DNA from: Cladopsammia gracilis
Lineage: Eukaryota > Cnidaria > Anthozoa > Scleractinia > Dendrophylliidae
Length of the DNA stretch: 64,000 nt
NCBI GenBank assembly: GCA_022457155.1
Contig: JAJGOT010000039.1
Location: 405,001-469,000 of the forward strand
Direction: 5' to 3'
The position numbers and the translations under genes are program-made. Each line of letters begins with the position of its first letter. Position 1 is the first letter of the stretch. A model generated the notes under the pieces. It did no database searches and was not told the DNA's origin. It saw only the letters and a list, made by a program, of their open reading frames with translations. Shown in pieces: positions 34,101 to 44,727 of this stretch.

Positions 34101-35856
34101 AAAATAGCAGGGGCCAAATGAAGACAAGAGTGACCGAGAATTGATACTTTAATCCAAGTAGCATGTACACATGATAGAGCAAGTGCTCTATCATGTTAGA
34201 TAGTTTAGATAGGTGTCCTTACTTAGTGGGTAACTGCTATATTTTATCTTGACACAAAAATAAAGTTTTTATTATTATTATTATTTATAAGTGCATCATA
34301 GTCCTCGTTAGCTATCTCTTTTATTACAATTTTTGTCGTCAGTTTAGCTTGTTTATTGTTTTGTTTTGTTTCATTATAGTTTCCTTTTAACTTGCGAATG
34401 CAAGGTGAAACATCACATCACTGTCTCATTTTTGTCTGTTGTCAATAAACAAGAAGCTTATCATGGCGGATAAGCTTCTGATAAACCTATGCTCAACAGC
34501 TTTCACATCAACAAGTTTGACCCTATGTTGGTCTGATAAACAAAACACAGTAACTACTAACCGTCACACAGTAACTACTGACCGTCACACACAGTAACTA
34601 TTGACTGTAAAATACAGTAACTTCTGACCGTACAACACAGTATCACGATTCTCAGATACTTTTGCCTTCTTTTGAGACGTCAATATAAAGTCGTATTGTC
34701 GTCTCAAAAACCAGCCTGTGATTGGTTGAAAATTTCCCGCGGCAATTTAATGGCTTCCTTGCGTAGAAAACCAAAATTTAAAATTATCTTCAAAGGAGGG
34801 GCAAAAATGTTGATTACTTTGTCAAGTTTGGCAGATAAACAACGCTGTATTCAATGCAACGACCCTTTCTATCGAAAGTTAACGATAAGATGAGTTTAAA
34901 AGCTGCTTTTGTTCGTTTGAATGGCTTGTTTACATTGAGCTATGCTGTGTGCGCGCTATCACACCATCATAATTTGAAAAAAGGTTTTGGGCTAAAACCT
35001 CGACAAGTTTGTGTTATTTAATCATTTTTTCGACGTTTGTAACTGTGAAAAACTTCAAAAAGATGTTCTAACAAATTTGTTCTATTTGACTGAGCAATTT
35101 ATAGCGTGAAAAGTCCATGTTTTTGAAGTTTTTTTGCAAAACAAAAATATGATAACGCGTACAAAACGTCGTGTACGTCAGCTCGTTACTACTAAGAATT
35201 TCAGCTTTGATCAGCACAAATTATCTTCAGTTTTGCTTTCTTTTTGCCCGAAAAACAGTTGAATCGTGATACAAAACTAATTTCGATTTTGAGGCGTCAA
35301 TACTACATTATATTGACGGCGATGGAAGAAAATATATTCTCCGTATTGGGCGGAGTCGCGAATATATTTTCTCCCAACTAGCCGTCAATATAATGTAGTA
35401 TTGACGCCTCAAAATCGAAATTAGTTTATAGTAACTACTGACCATAAAACACAGTAACTACTGACCATATCACACACAGTAACTTCTGACCGCAAAACCG
35501 TAAAACACAGTATAAACTACTGACCGTAAAACTCATGCAAATCTCAAGGCCGGGCTGAATGACAGAAACTCTCAATGACTTTTTTTCACATTCGATGAGA
35601 GCGTTGCCGAGATTATGCATGAGGGTGCTTTAACCACAGAGCACGTACACTGTGGATCTAAATCAATAAACAGCTACAAAAATTGTAAAGCCTGAGTGCT
35701 TATATAATAAAGCTTATCTTATATGTTCAGAACATCGGTGGCTCGATCCGTGCAGGGTCAAAATTTTAGCACGCATAACCTATAAACTCGTGAAAAATAC
35801 CTTCGCGCTTTTCCCAAATATAAATTACAAATCAAATCGTTACCTTTGCGAGGCAT
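28155..35856 (-). CDS. KMT5A: histone H4K20 methyltransferase KMT5A/SETD8, 7 exons
   Basis: Coding exons in transcript order: 35856-35844, 33782-33658, 32122-31764, 30844-30751, 30100-30041, 29324-29134, 28368-28155. All introns are GT-AG and phases match, giving 1056 nt or 351 aa. The first exon encodes MPRK plus one base. Exons 2-3 encode a Lys/Ser/Thr-rich disordered region. Exon 4 carries SDYFAVRRSDRKCKSALE, aligning with the region before the SET domain in vertebrate SETD8. Exons 5-7 encode the SET domain: EGKGRGVFS, FVCEYAGELID, GCYMYYF, VDATKESGRLGRLLNHSK and GEELLYDYGERSK, ending HEWLKG. These include the cofactor and catalytic motifs (GxG, NHS, ELxYDY). The family monomethylates H4 Lys20 in chromatin for replication control and chromosome compaction. 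The gene is divergent from XBP1; the start codons are 712 bp apart. Introns hold several MITEs. Confidence 0.93.
30781..30816 (-). other. KMT5A: PIP-degron-like motif in KMT5A
   Basis: The codons read QTEVSDYFAVRR. The known PIP degron is Q-x-x-(I/L/M/V)-T-D-(F/Y)-(F/Y)-x-x-x-(K/R). All positions match except Ser for Thr. Vertebrate SETD8 has such a degron at the same place (LTDFYPVRR), used for PCNA-coupled CRL4-Cdt2 destruction in S phase. Confidence 0.75.
32307..32898. repeat. MITE in KMT5A intron 2
   Basis: TTAACCCTATTCGGCCTGGG at the left end and its inverse at the right end. A 17-base G tract and C tracts lie just inside. Confidence 0.8.
32964..33230. repeat. long hairpin MITE, family H copy 2, in KMT5A intron 2
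   Basis: Same arms and centre as 26487-26763. The two halves are nearly perfect inverses over about 120 bp each. A further repeat at about 33240-33365 (gtagcttttgaatctctctt) is shared with XBP1 intron 3. Confidence 0.8.
34537..35531. repeat. minisatellite split by an inserted palindrome, KMT5A intron 1
   Basis: Units like cagtaactactgaccgt run at 34545-34645 and again at 35428-35531. Between them is unrelated sequence ending in a near-perfect palindrome (35274-35427, arms AAACTAATTTCGATTTTGAG...). The arrangement suggests insertion of an element into a pre-existing tandem array. Confidence 0.65.
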
Positions 35857-36568
35857 TTCCTCGATATATATCTCGCTTGTGTGAGTATACAAAACAAAAT
35901 GGAGTCTACCGCGACAACGTTTGTATTTTGTATCGTGACTTTTGATTGGCTGATTTTGCTGTGTTTTATCCAATAGAAGCGATGTTTATTACTACAAGCG
36001 CGCATGGGCTTCTCGAACTAAAAATTAAACATTTGGACTGGATCACTGGAAACAATAGAAAACTGTTTGGAAGAAACACTTTTGTTTGTATATTTATAGT
36101 TGCATTGCACCAAAACAGATTTTTGTTGTTTTCGTGTCGTTTTGGCTATTTCCCTTTTGCTTGGAGCATCTGACCTGTTCGATTAAAACGAGGAACTTGA
36201 GTAGCTTAGATTGAATTTGATATAAGGTATTTTGAGTGTCGTTTGCCCTGAACACATAAAGCTTCCGGCTTCCAAGTAAATAAATACTGGTTGGTTGAGT
36301 GGGGGGGGGGGGGGGGGGGTAACCCAAAATTCATGTGAAAAATGATGTAGTATATTGCTCGAGAGATTTTTTTATTGTTTAGGGAAATTTCACATTGAGG
36401 TTCGTGGCGGATTTTGATTGGCTAAGCCACTTCGTCTGATTCTATTTTGGGAAACACTTTTCCATATTTGGAAGTATGATGAAACTTTCGTCAAAATTTC
36501 CTGCTTATTTCGCATCAAAAAAGTAGTGTTCGAAGAAGGCAGTTTAGTTTACGTTCTTCGCGATAAAA
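35857..36568. promoter_or_regulatory. shared divergent promoter region KMT5A / XBP1
   Basis: The 712 bp between the two start codons must hold both 5' UTRs and promoters. Inverted CCAAT boxes (ATTGG) occur at about 35945 and 36417, and a direct CCAAT at about 35971. A 19-base G tract is at 36301-36319. No convincing TATA box was seen, in keeping with a bidirectional CCAAT-type promoter. Confidence 0.6.
36403..36421 (-). promoter_or_regulatory. ER stress response element (ERSE)
   Basis: The plus strand reads CGTGG, nine bases, ATTGG, i.e. CCAAT-N9-CCACG on the minus strand, an exact match to the ERSE consensus bound by NF-Y with ATF6 or XBP1. It lies 148 bp upstream of the XBP1 start codon. 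Vertebrate XBP1 is itself induced through an ERSE, so the site is in the expected place. Confidence 0.8.
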
Positions 36569-38992
36569 ATGGAATCGCAACGCGTTGATAGAGAGGCTGT
36601 ACTAAATTCACTTGTTCTAAACAATTCTACAACAGATGGACAGCCAAGAAAACGGAAAAGATTGGATAATTTATCTGCGGAAGAAAGAGCCCTTCGAAGG
36701 TTAATAGTAGCGACGATCGATTGTTCCTCGACTCGATTTCGATTTCGATTTCTTTCTCATTTCTTTCTCATTAGAACTCTTTTGGCTAATCCTTCGAACA
36801 ACTGTATTTTGGTTTTATTTTGCTCAGAAAATTAAAGAACCGTGTAGCAGCTCAAACAGCTCGCGACAGAAAGAAGGCTCGCATGACGGAACTTGAAGAA
36901 ATGGTGGAACAATTAGAGAAAGAGGTAAACTTAATAGTTTTCTTGTAGTTGCCCAAAACTTGAATTGACGCTTAACGTCTCTTGCGTTTTGTCAAAAGAA
37001 CTATAATTTAAGCTATTCCCAAGCGATACACAAAATGCCATCAACGTAGCCGTATTAGCCCTTTGGGGATTCGCCTTTCGCTTTTTAAGATGTGTATAGA
37101 CAGTCTAAAAACAATGAAAACGGGCTTCATACGACAATCAGACGTTCAGTCATTCCGTGAAAACTTGTTTCTTTTCAGTTTAATCCAAGGACTGAGATTT
37201 ATCTTTGTGTGAGTGCGAGGTGTCAGATTTTCCGTGTTGTAGTCAAATTTCCTTCCTGAAAAGCATCGACACCGCACCACTCAACGACATCAACAACTTT
37301 AATACATACAGTTGTTTTCATTAGTTTTCCTTGTGTACTGAAGAAAAATAGCCCTGTTTGTGTGAATATTGGGCAAAAATACTGTATACCCATACATTTA
37401 AAAAGTACTGAATATTTTGATTAGCCTGCTTGCATGTTTCCCATTTCCTTGTGACGTCTGCACGTTGGCTATATTTTGTTAAGTATAAAAAATATTTATA
37501 AGCTGAAAAAAAATTCTGAATATCTTCTATGAAATGCTTAGTTAAATGTTTTACTTTCAGAATAAAGCCCTTCGCTCAAGCAACGAAAGCCTAAGAAAAC
37601 ACTCCGAGGCTGTACAAATCGAGAATGCAGAGCTAAGAGTTCGTCTTGGCCTTACACCTCCAGTTTCACCAGAGCCAGTCGCCCACACATACCCCCCAAG
37701 CCCGGAAGCTTCACCTGCGAAACCCAGTTCAGTTGTGATCAAGAAGGAAACAGAATTCGACGAGTATGCATCACTCTCAGTTTCTCAGCAGCAGGAACGC
37801 CTGATTCTGTTTGTTTCTCTGATCACGACTTGGATGATGATCAACAACAGGTAAACTGGGTGCAAAAAGAAATCGGTGAATTAGCCACTGTAAGGAGATC
37901 AAGATTCAAAAGCTGACGTTTCCTTGAGTTACGAGGAAGGGCTAGTGCTCGAAACATCAGCTTTTGAATCTTTTCATGGCGGCCAATTTACCTTGTTAAC
38001 TTAGTTGAGAAAACCAAATCTTCATGTTTCACTCCCCTACCCACGCAGCACCACAGTTTCCACGGAAACTATTAAACCCGGCATTCATCTATATATATTT
38101 TTCCCTCTTATTCTTTATAACCTTGAAAAATGCTTCTTTTACAGCAGTGAAAAACAAGAGCAAAAAAAAATAACATGTTACCATATCGGTATATCTTTTC
38201 TGGCTGATTATCAGTTGTATTTTCTCCTAAATGGCAACTATTTAGGGAGGCAATAAAATTATTATACAAAGAAAAGTTTAGCTGTGGTTATTTTGAAAAA
38301 AAAAACACCATTGAAATGGTACTGTTTTTTGAAGAACTGTTATTCATAAAATCTGATAGTTTTCCCACCATTTTCAGCAGACACCGTTGCGGTTTCCAAG
38401 CAGCACATCTGTTGCTATGGAATTGGTCATTTCTTAAAAGTTGCACTGTCCACCCACACAGCAGATAAATTTGCATGAAAACTAACAGCTGTTAAAATAT
38501 TTTAATTTTTTGCCCTTTCCTTAATTATTATTTTTTTTACATTGATTCTTTTCTGATCCTATGAATTTGTATGTACAGTATAAATTACTTGTGTTTAATG
38601 ATAATTAATTTATTGTACCCTTATTTCCTTTTCAGTCTGACATGGGTTTTAGCTTTCTTGAAATTGATGAAGCAGGAGAATCTCTCCTTCAGCCAAAGCA
38701 AGAAGGCAAGTCTGCTTCCACCTGTTGTCAGTATGACGAAATCTCAGCCACAAAAGAGAAAGTCATCCACGCAGATACCGAGACAGTCCCAGAATCCAGC
38801 GGCAGTGACATAACAGTAGAAGACCTGGTTGGAATAGAATGCGAGGGTTTTAGTTCCTTGGACGATTTATTTAACATGAAAGATTTCTCCAAAGAATTCA
38901 AACCACTTGATGTTGAGCCTGAAATACTTGATTGTGGAATGTGGGAGGAAACCTTCACAGAAGTTTTATTCCCTTCCCTTTTGACTGTCTAA
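36569..38992 (+). CDS. XBP1: X-box binding protein 1 (UPR bZIP factor), 4 exons
   Basis: Coding exons: 36569-36699, 36828-36924, 37561-37850, 38636-38992 (spliced form) or -38813 (unspliced form). The bZIP spans exons 1-3: RKRKRLDNLSAEERALRR, KLKNRVAAQTARDRKKARM (the N-x-x-AAQ-x-x-R basic motif), then a leucine zipper to ENAELRVRLGL. Without IRE1 cleavage the frame yields 231 aa, ending PRQSQNPAAVT, with a hydrophobic stretch RLILFVSLITTWMMINNS followed by LTWVLAFLKLM, like HR2 of vertebrate XBP1u. Removing a 20-nt stretch in exon 3 (37769-37788) gives 284 aa. That form has AAGTPDSVCFSDHDLDDD, an acidic activation region, and a C-terminus WEETFTEVLFPSLLTV that matches the end of vertebrate XBP1s (WEDTFANELFPQLISV). 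The spliced protein should activate ER chaperone and ERAD genes in the nucleus. A likely AATAAA is at 39693. Confidence 0.93.
37762..37798 (+). promoter_or_regulatory. XBP1: IRE1 target hairpin pair bounding a 20-nt non-canonical intron
   Basis: The 5' hairpin is GAGU[AUGCAUC]ACUC at 37762-37776; the 3' hairpin is GUUUCU[CAGCAGC]AGGAAC at 37780-37798. Both have 7-nt loops and are separated by three bases, the known XBP1/HAC1 layout. Cleavage after the third loop base (after 37768 and 37788) removes 20 nt and switches to the XBP1s frame. The 3' loop fits CNGCNGN. The 5' stem equals the vertebrate one as I recall it, but the 5' loop has A, U and U at positions 1, 2 and 6 instead of C, N and G. 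A 23-nt alternative using the next CAG (after 37791) also keeps the frame. Confidence 0.8.
37902..37995. repeat. dispersed repeat in XBP1 intron 3
   Basis: AGATTCAAAAGCTGA and the inverse TCAGCTTTTGAATCT flank gaaagggctagtgctcgaaac-like sequence. A related copy lies at about 33285-33365. Confidence 0.6.
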
Positions 38993-41258
38993 GCCCATCT
39001 GGCAAAAACTATGACTGATCACTGTGGAGTGTAAAGTAGTTTGTTACAGACAGTAATCTGCACTTACCTCCTAAGACCAGGGCTGCACTGCGGCCATTCC
39101 TGCCAAAAAATGCCATACCTGTAGAATGGTAATGTTACAACAATGTTCTGTTCATTGCCTTGGTAATGTTCTTATGGACTACACACTAGCTGTGTGCGTT
39201 AGCATTCACAATAGTATAGTGCGACATCTGCAGTACACCATTCTAGAAGCAGAGATGACAAACATTATTATACATTGTAAATTGTCAGTCGCCATTCAGT
39301 TACATTATAGCCTGCGAATATAGCTGTCTCGCATCTCTCCTGGCCATTAGGGGTGTTCAAAATACTCCTAGCATATCTGGAAGTGATGGGAGGCAGGTGT
39401 ATTCACAGGATAATTACAATATTAATACAAGTTGATACGTCTGTGTCGGCAAACAAAATATTAAGATAATCTACCGATATCAATAGTATTTAATTTATAC
39501 TATAAAGTAGAGTAGCTTCTACCAAAAAACTTGTTGGGTTTAGACAGCAATATATTGATTATATTAGCACAAAAATAACTGCCATTGATTTCTAAAAAAA
39601 TGTTTACATTTCTCATCAAATACTAATTTTATTAGACTAAACTTCTGTGAAGGTTTCCTCAGTTGTTGTAATAGCATTAAATCACATTGCTCAATAAAGT
39701 GTGCATGGGTTGTATTGATTTGGTGTTTTATCCAACAAAACCCCTCAGAAAACTTCCCATTTTGTTTCCTGGAAAAATAAGAGGATTTGCATACAGACAA
39801 AATATAATGCAACAATACTGGTCATTGAAGAAGCTTTGACCATCATTTCAATAATTAGATTTCAGAATGGCTGTTTATATAATTTAATAACTTTGTCATC
39901 TCGGTAACTCCTTATAGCTTTACAGCTGTGCACTCACTGATGATGTGAGCTTTTGTTATTTTCCACACATTGGCACAAAAATGAAAGTTTTATTTTTGTG
40001 ATGTCAGCAAAGCAAAATTAATCCCATGTTTTTTCCGTGTCAATCCTTTAGTAAATTATTCTAAAACTTTTTAAAACAAAATCTGTTAGAGCAATTTAGT
40101 TAAATACACTGAATTGCATGATATTGGAAAAACTATCAGAACAACCCTATGTTTACCAATTCAAAAACTTTGCCAAGTCACTAGTTTCCCCTGCCGGGCT
40201 CTCGCCACCCTTATCCAAATTACAAATGTTGAACCATCCTATACAGAGTAATTTTTCCAAGATGTGATAACATTGTTGGGAACGGTGGTGTGGCATACTG
40301 TATTTTGAATTCATTATTTTATGGTTGTATCCCTTCGCATGGTTTTGAAAAGTTTTAAAGGGGCTATGTCACTATTTTTTTAGTGTTTTTTTTTTATTAA
40401 GCTAAAAGACATACCGCGTATTTATATCAGTGGAAACGCGAAAATAATGGTCCAGTTTTGTTTAAAATTGCTTTACGAGTATAATGAAACTATAAACAAG
40501 TGTGTCTGACTACAGATTGCCAGGATGGATATGAATTGAAACTTGAAAAAATGGCCAATTTTTTCAAGTTTGTTCAAGGTGTTTTGGAAAATTTGCTTAA
40601 AACTGATTTTTTTTTTTGTTCTACAAGATTTTTACTTGATATCTTGTTCTTGGTGTTCTAAGAGCATTTTGTGTTAAAAGTAAGATGCTCAGTTTGTTTT
40701 AATTCTAGCACAGTCTAAGACAAAAACATAAAAACCGCCATGACATAGCCCCATTAAGTACCAGAAAAACCAAGGCCAAAACAATCCAATCAGAAGGAAC
40801 CATAAATAATTGGCATTTCTGAACCATCTTTGATCCCCATCCCAATATTATTCTTGTACGAGACACAACTAATCAATGGTTAGTGACCCGAAGAAGTACT
40901 CAATGAATTACCCATATTTGATCAAATAACTTATCCGCAGATTGGTAAGTATTCATTTTGGATCAACTATGTAAACACAGTCATGACGTCATGGGAGGGG
41001 AGTGACCATCCCCATCCCCCAGATCTGGGCAGTTTTGTACTCATTCAAGTTTAGATAAATTTAGCTTATTAGATAATTGAGAAAAGAAAAACATGGCAAA
41101 TGTTACACAGTCTGTAAAGTATTTGTTGAGTCATGATTTTCTACAGAGAATTGAAGACCGTTTTTGATGATCGCTGCAATAATATTTTGTGCAAAATAAA
41201 CATTTTCCGCTTTCATTCCATTGGTTGATTGGTCAATGTTAGTTCCTGACGAGATTCC
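38993..41258. other. XBP1 3' UTR and intergenic; one MITE
   Basis: No further gene is seen. A MITE lies at 40358-40753, with ends AAAGGGGCTATGTCA and its inverse TGACATAGCCCC. A TGACGTCA site is at 40984-40991. Confidence 0.55.
39693..39698 (+). terminator. candidate XBP1 polyadenylation signal
   Basis: AATAAA in tcaataaagtgtg, about 700 bp past the XBP1s stop codon. It is the first canonical hexamer noticed on this strand after the stop, giving a 3' UTR of ordinary length. Confidence 0.45.
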
Positions 41259-41407
41259 TGACGTCATTCCGTGAGCGTGAGCTTGTGATTGGCTGGAACC
41301 ACTTGCTAGTGCCGTACCTTGCAGTTTCGACACGGATTAGAACATCAAAACTTCTGGTTTCGAGCTGGAAAAGGGAGGATTTGTGCGCGATCTTTGCAAG
41401 AGCTGAG
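41228..41407 (+). promoter_or_regulatory. candidate MVP promoter and non-coding first exon
   Basis: A full CRE palindrome TGACGTCA (41259-41266) lies between two inverted CCAAT boxes (ATTGG at 41228 and about 41288). It is followed by a strong splice donor, GCTGAG|GTAAGT, after 41407. The MVP start codon at 44728 follows a good acceptor (tttcaaatag, ending at 44710) by 17 bases, so a non-coding upstream exon is needed. This is the nearest donor-plus-promoter candidate seen. It is an inference; no transcript evidence is available. Confidence 0.4.
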
Positions 41408-42122
41408 GTAAGTGCAAAGGAAAAATCGCTTTTCACAGATTCTATGTTCACTGAAGGTATGGATTCTGAGCTAAGGACTAGCGCAAGAAAATTGTGTAGT
41501 TTTAAAGAGTTTGAATGAAAACATGTTCGCGATCTACAGCTCTCTCTCTCAGTTAGATCTCGACGATTTTGAGTCCTGCTTTAAAACATCTAGTTTCTAA
41601 TCGTCTTTCATACTCCTTTTGTAAATTCCCTTTAAAAGAATTCCTACGACTCAGTAAAGTCAATTCACCGCCGTTGCTAACGACTTTAGGGAGTTTTCTA
41701 AACCCTGAAAATTATGCTATGTATAAGCTTATTTCCTGCAGAATCATACCTAATAGTACCATAAGTTCTTATATATTTATGTGTTCCGTTTTTAAATTAA
41801 AGCAACTTAACTTAACAAGATGAAATATCCCAGATAGCTTGTTGTTAATATTGTAAGCATGCCAGCTGCCAAGAATGTGCAGACCTTGCAAGATTGTTTT
41901 GCATGAAGCTGCAAAAAACATAACATTTGGGGGTTGTGCGGGGGTTTGGTCTAAACCCCCAAATTAAGGCAAAATTGTAATAATTTTTTATTTAGCAAAT
42001 GTTATCTAGGCTTGCTGATCCCATCTTTAGAAAGGACAGTTTTCTATTTTTGTAGGGTTACTGCGCCTTTCAATAACATGTGGAATTTTAAATTCAAATT
42101 TTCCACCAACAGTTGCAGTCCC

Positions 42123-42957
42123 TCAGGCTACGTTTACACGGTATCGGACGAATTTTCGACCGGCTAAAAAATTTGGCTGGACATTTTGTTCACACGGAAC
42201 CCTGCAATATTTTCGTTCTGTTCACACGGAACTGACTAACCGGTTAAATTTTAACCTTTGTCAGTTGTTTTACCATCTGCCCATGCGCAGAACGCTACTT
42301 AACCAAGTCCAAAATGGCTTCTAGAAAGAGAAAGGTCAACAATGGGCGATGACGACAACAACGATATTATTGACAAAATTGTCCCACCAAAGACACGTCC
42401 TCCCCGGTCTCACCTAGTGTGACTCTAGTGTTTTCGCCTGTGCTTCATCTTCGATTTACGGATAGATATGCGACTGTTTTGAACTCGGTTTTCTGATATT
42501 AACAGGATTCCAGCACACCGTCGCCTTCGTGCATGATTATCATTTATTTATTTACCTTGGCACGATGGGCAACCCTTGCCAAGTATAAATATAGATGTAG
42601 ATGTCGATGTAAAGCTCCGCATGTCATAGCCATTTGCAAGATGATATTTTGCATTAATACTGTAATATTAGAGAGCAAAGCGATTAAGAATCCGACACAT
42701 TCTATCTTTGTAGTATAGACTTTCTTTCTCTCTTCTAGCCGAGTTACCATGCATCCATGCAACCACGCCTTTGCCGTACAAAAATTTAGACGGTCAAGGT
42801 GTTCACACCGTGCCGGTTAAATTATTGACCATACCGGCTAAAAATTTGTCCCCGATTTTGGCGTTCAAATTTTTGAATGGCCAGGCGGAACACCTATTAC
42901 CACACAAAATTTCAACTGGTCGAGCATTCGTCCGGTGCCGTGTAAACGTAGCCTCAG
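42123..42957. repeat. MITE, about 830 bp
   Basis: Ends CAGGCTACGTTTACACGG and the inverse CCGTGTAAACGTAGCCT. Subterminal sequence repeats accggctaaaaa(a)ttt. It would lie in the long first intron of MVP if the upstream exon is right. Confidence 0.75.
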
Positions 42958-43397
42958 TTAACAAAACCATACAAGTGTGCTTTAAATACATTAATTTAAA
43001 ATAATTGTGTATGGCCTGCTGGTATAGAAATTCTATAACTTCTTTTCTTGTATCATAAGAAGAGATAGATATAAAGTGCTTTGTAATCAATTTGTCTTGT
43101 GACAGGTGTTTCTCCCCATCAAAGTCTTGTTTCCTTGATTTCCTTTCTCTGCAAGTCAAACCTGTATTTAAACATCAACCTATAATAAGTGGCCTTTTAG
43201 CCATAATTTCCCAAATGGTGACCACATAAATTATATCAAACATGAGGAAGAGTGTTTCATGAGAATTTCCAAACACCTACATCCAAATAATCTTCTTTGA
43301 TACTCTTACCGATAATCTTTATTATCATACATTGGTGTCACTAGCTTGATTTTGATTGGCTATAAGCACGCAGCTAATTATTGCTTGCTGTTTCTGT

Positions 43398-43670
43398 TAC
43401 GTCATACCTACAGACAATAGTTTTATGCATGCAGAAGTGACGTCATACCTACAGACAATAGTTTTATGTATGCAGAAGTGCGCGCTCTTGTCTTTACAAG
43501 TGCAGCTCAGGAATATGCATAAAACAATTATTGGATTCGGTTTTTGCATGATAGCAATAATTATCAAGGCCTCAGTTTGTGTTATCCGCCTCAGCCTTTG
43601 GCTTCGGCAGATAACACAAACTTTGGCCTTGATAATTATCGCTATCATGCTCAACCTCATCCAATAATTG
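43398..43670. repeat. 40-bp tandem pair and palindrome
   Basis: TACGTCATACCTACAGACAA... is repeated twice at 43398-43478. A near-perfect palindrome of about 145 bp (43525-43670) follows, with arms caattattgg and gatagcaataattatcaagg. Confidence 0.65.
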
Positions 43671-44710
43671 TTAATACATGATCTTAGAAAGTTACATGTA
43701 CAGTGTATGCCGAACAATAAAAGCGAAAGTCGCATGTCGCTTCCGAGTCGAAAAGATACATGCACTTGCGTGTAAATGAATAACAAAAGGTCTTCCCAAA
43801 TATAATCTAAGTACACGCATATGCGTGTAATTGAGCTTTTTTACTACACGCATGTAAAATTTACACGCACAAATTTTGCATGTAAAATGCGTGTATTTCA
43901 CATAAATTACATGCAGTTTATGCGCATGTAGGTGCTGCATTACACGTGAGGGGTACTGTAGAAGTGGGTTGAAAAATGAGGTGTAGCAGTTTTTTTGACC
44001 AACTTTAATTTGAGGTGTTTGGATACCCGACGAAACACTCTTTATTGCATCCTCAAAAGAGTTTTGTTCGCAGAACGATAACAAAACACAACCAGGACAT
44101 TACACTCCTTTGCTCACCTCTAACCACAAGGAGCTCATCCCCTAGAGGGTATATTCACAATTGAGCAACAGTCCAGTGTCCTAACAGGGGTAGGGTAGGT
44201 AAGGTCACTACAGATACAGCTTTGAATTCTCAAAGTGATCATTAAATGCAGAGAAAACAGAGGAATAAGATCGCCAAAATCTATGCTAATTAACACAGCT
44301 TCCAAACACCACCATTTCAACATAGTTTCCTTTAATTGTTCAAACTTTCTTTTTCTTTTTTTTTCTTTAATTTTTTTTTGACGGGCAGCAACAAACAACA
44401 AAAGAATTACACACACAGTGCGATTACTAAAGCATGTTGCAAAAAAAAAACTAAAAACAAATAAAAGAAAAAAGTGTGGAGCAAAGAAGTTAATTGTGTA
44501 ATTATAATTCCATATATTTGTATATATTTTGTAGCTGCATGATTTCAAAGTTGTTTTAATTTGTTTTTCTTTTTGCTATTAGTTTGTCAGTCAGTCAGGG
44601 GAAGGGGGAAACAGGGTTTCTTTTTTTTGTTCAAACTTGATAAATTATTAAGAATGTATAATTACAATTTTATTCATATGAAGACCTTGACTGAATCTTG
44701 TTTTCAAATA
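43671..44710. other. no gene seen
   Basis: The stretch includes acgcatgtaaaattacacgc-type self-similar sequence at about 43800-43950. It ends in the acceptor upstream of MVP. Confidence 0.4.
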
Positions 44711-44727
44711 GTTAATCCTTCAGAATC

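Noticed and set aside
37546..38813. Frame disagreement in XBP1 as a pseudogene or assembly error
   Set aside because: The frame shift is explained by the paired IRE1 hairpins and gives the conserved XBP1s C-terminus.
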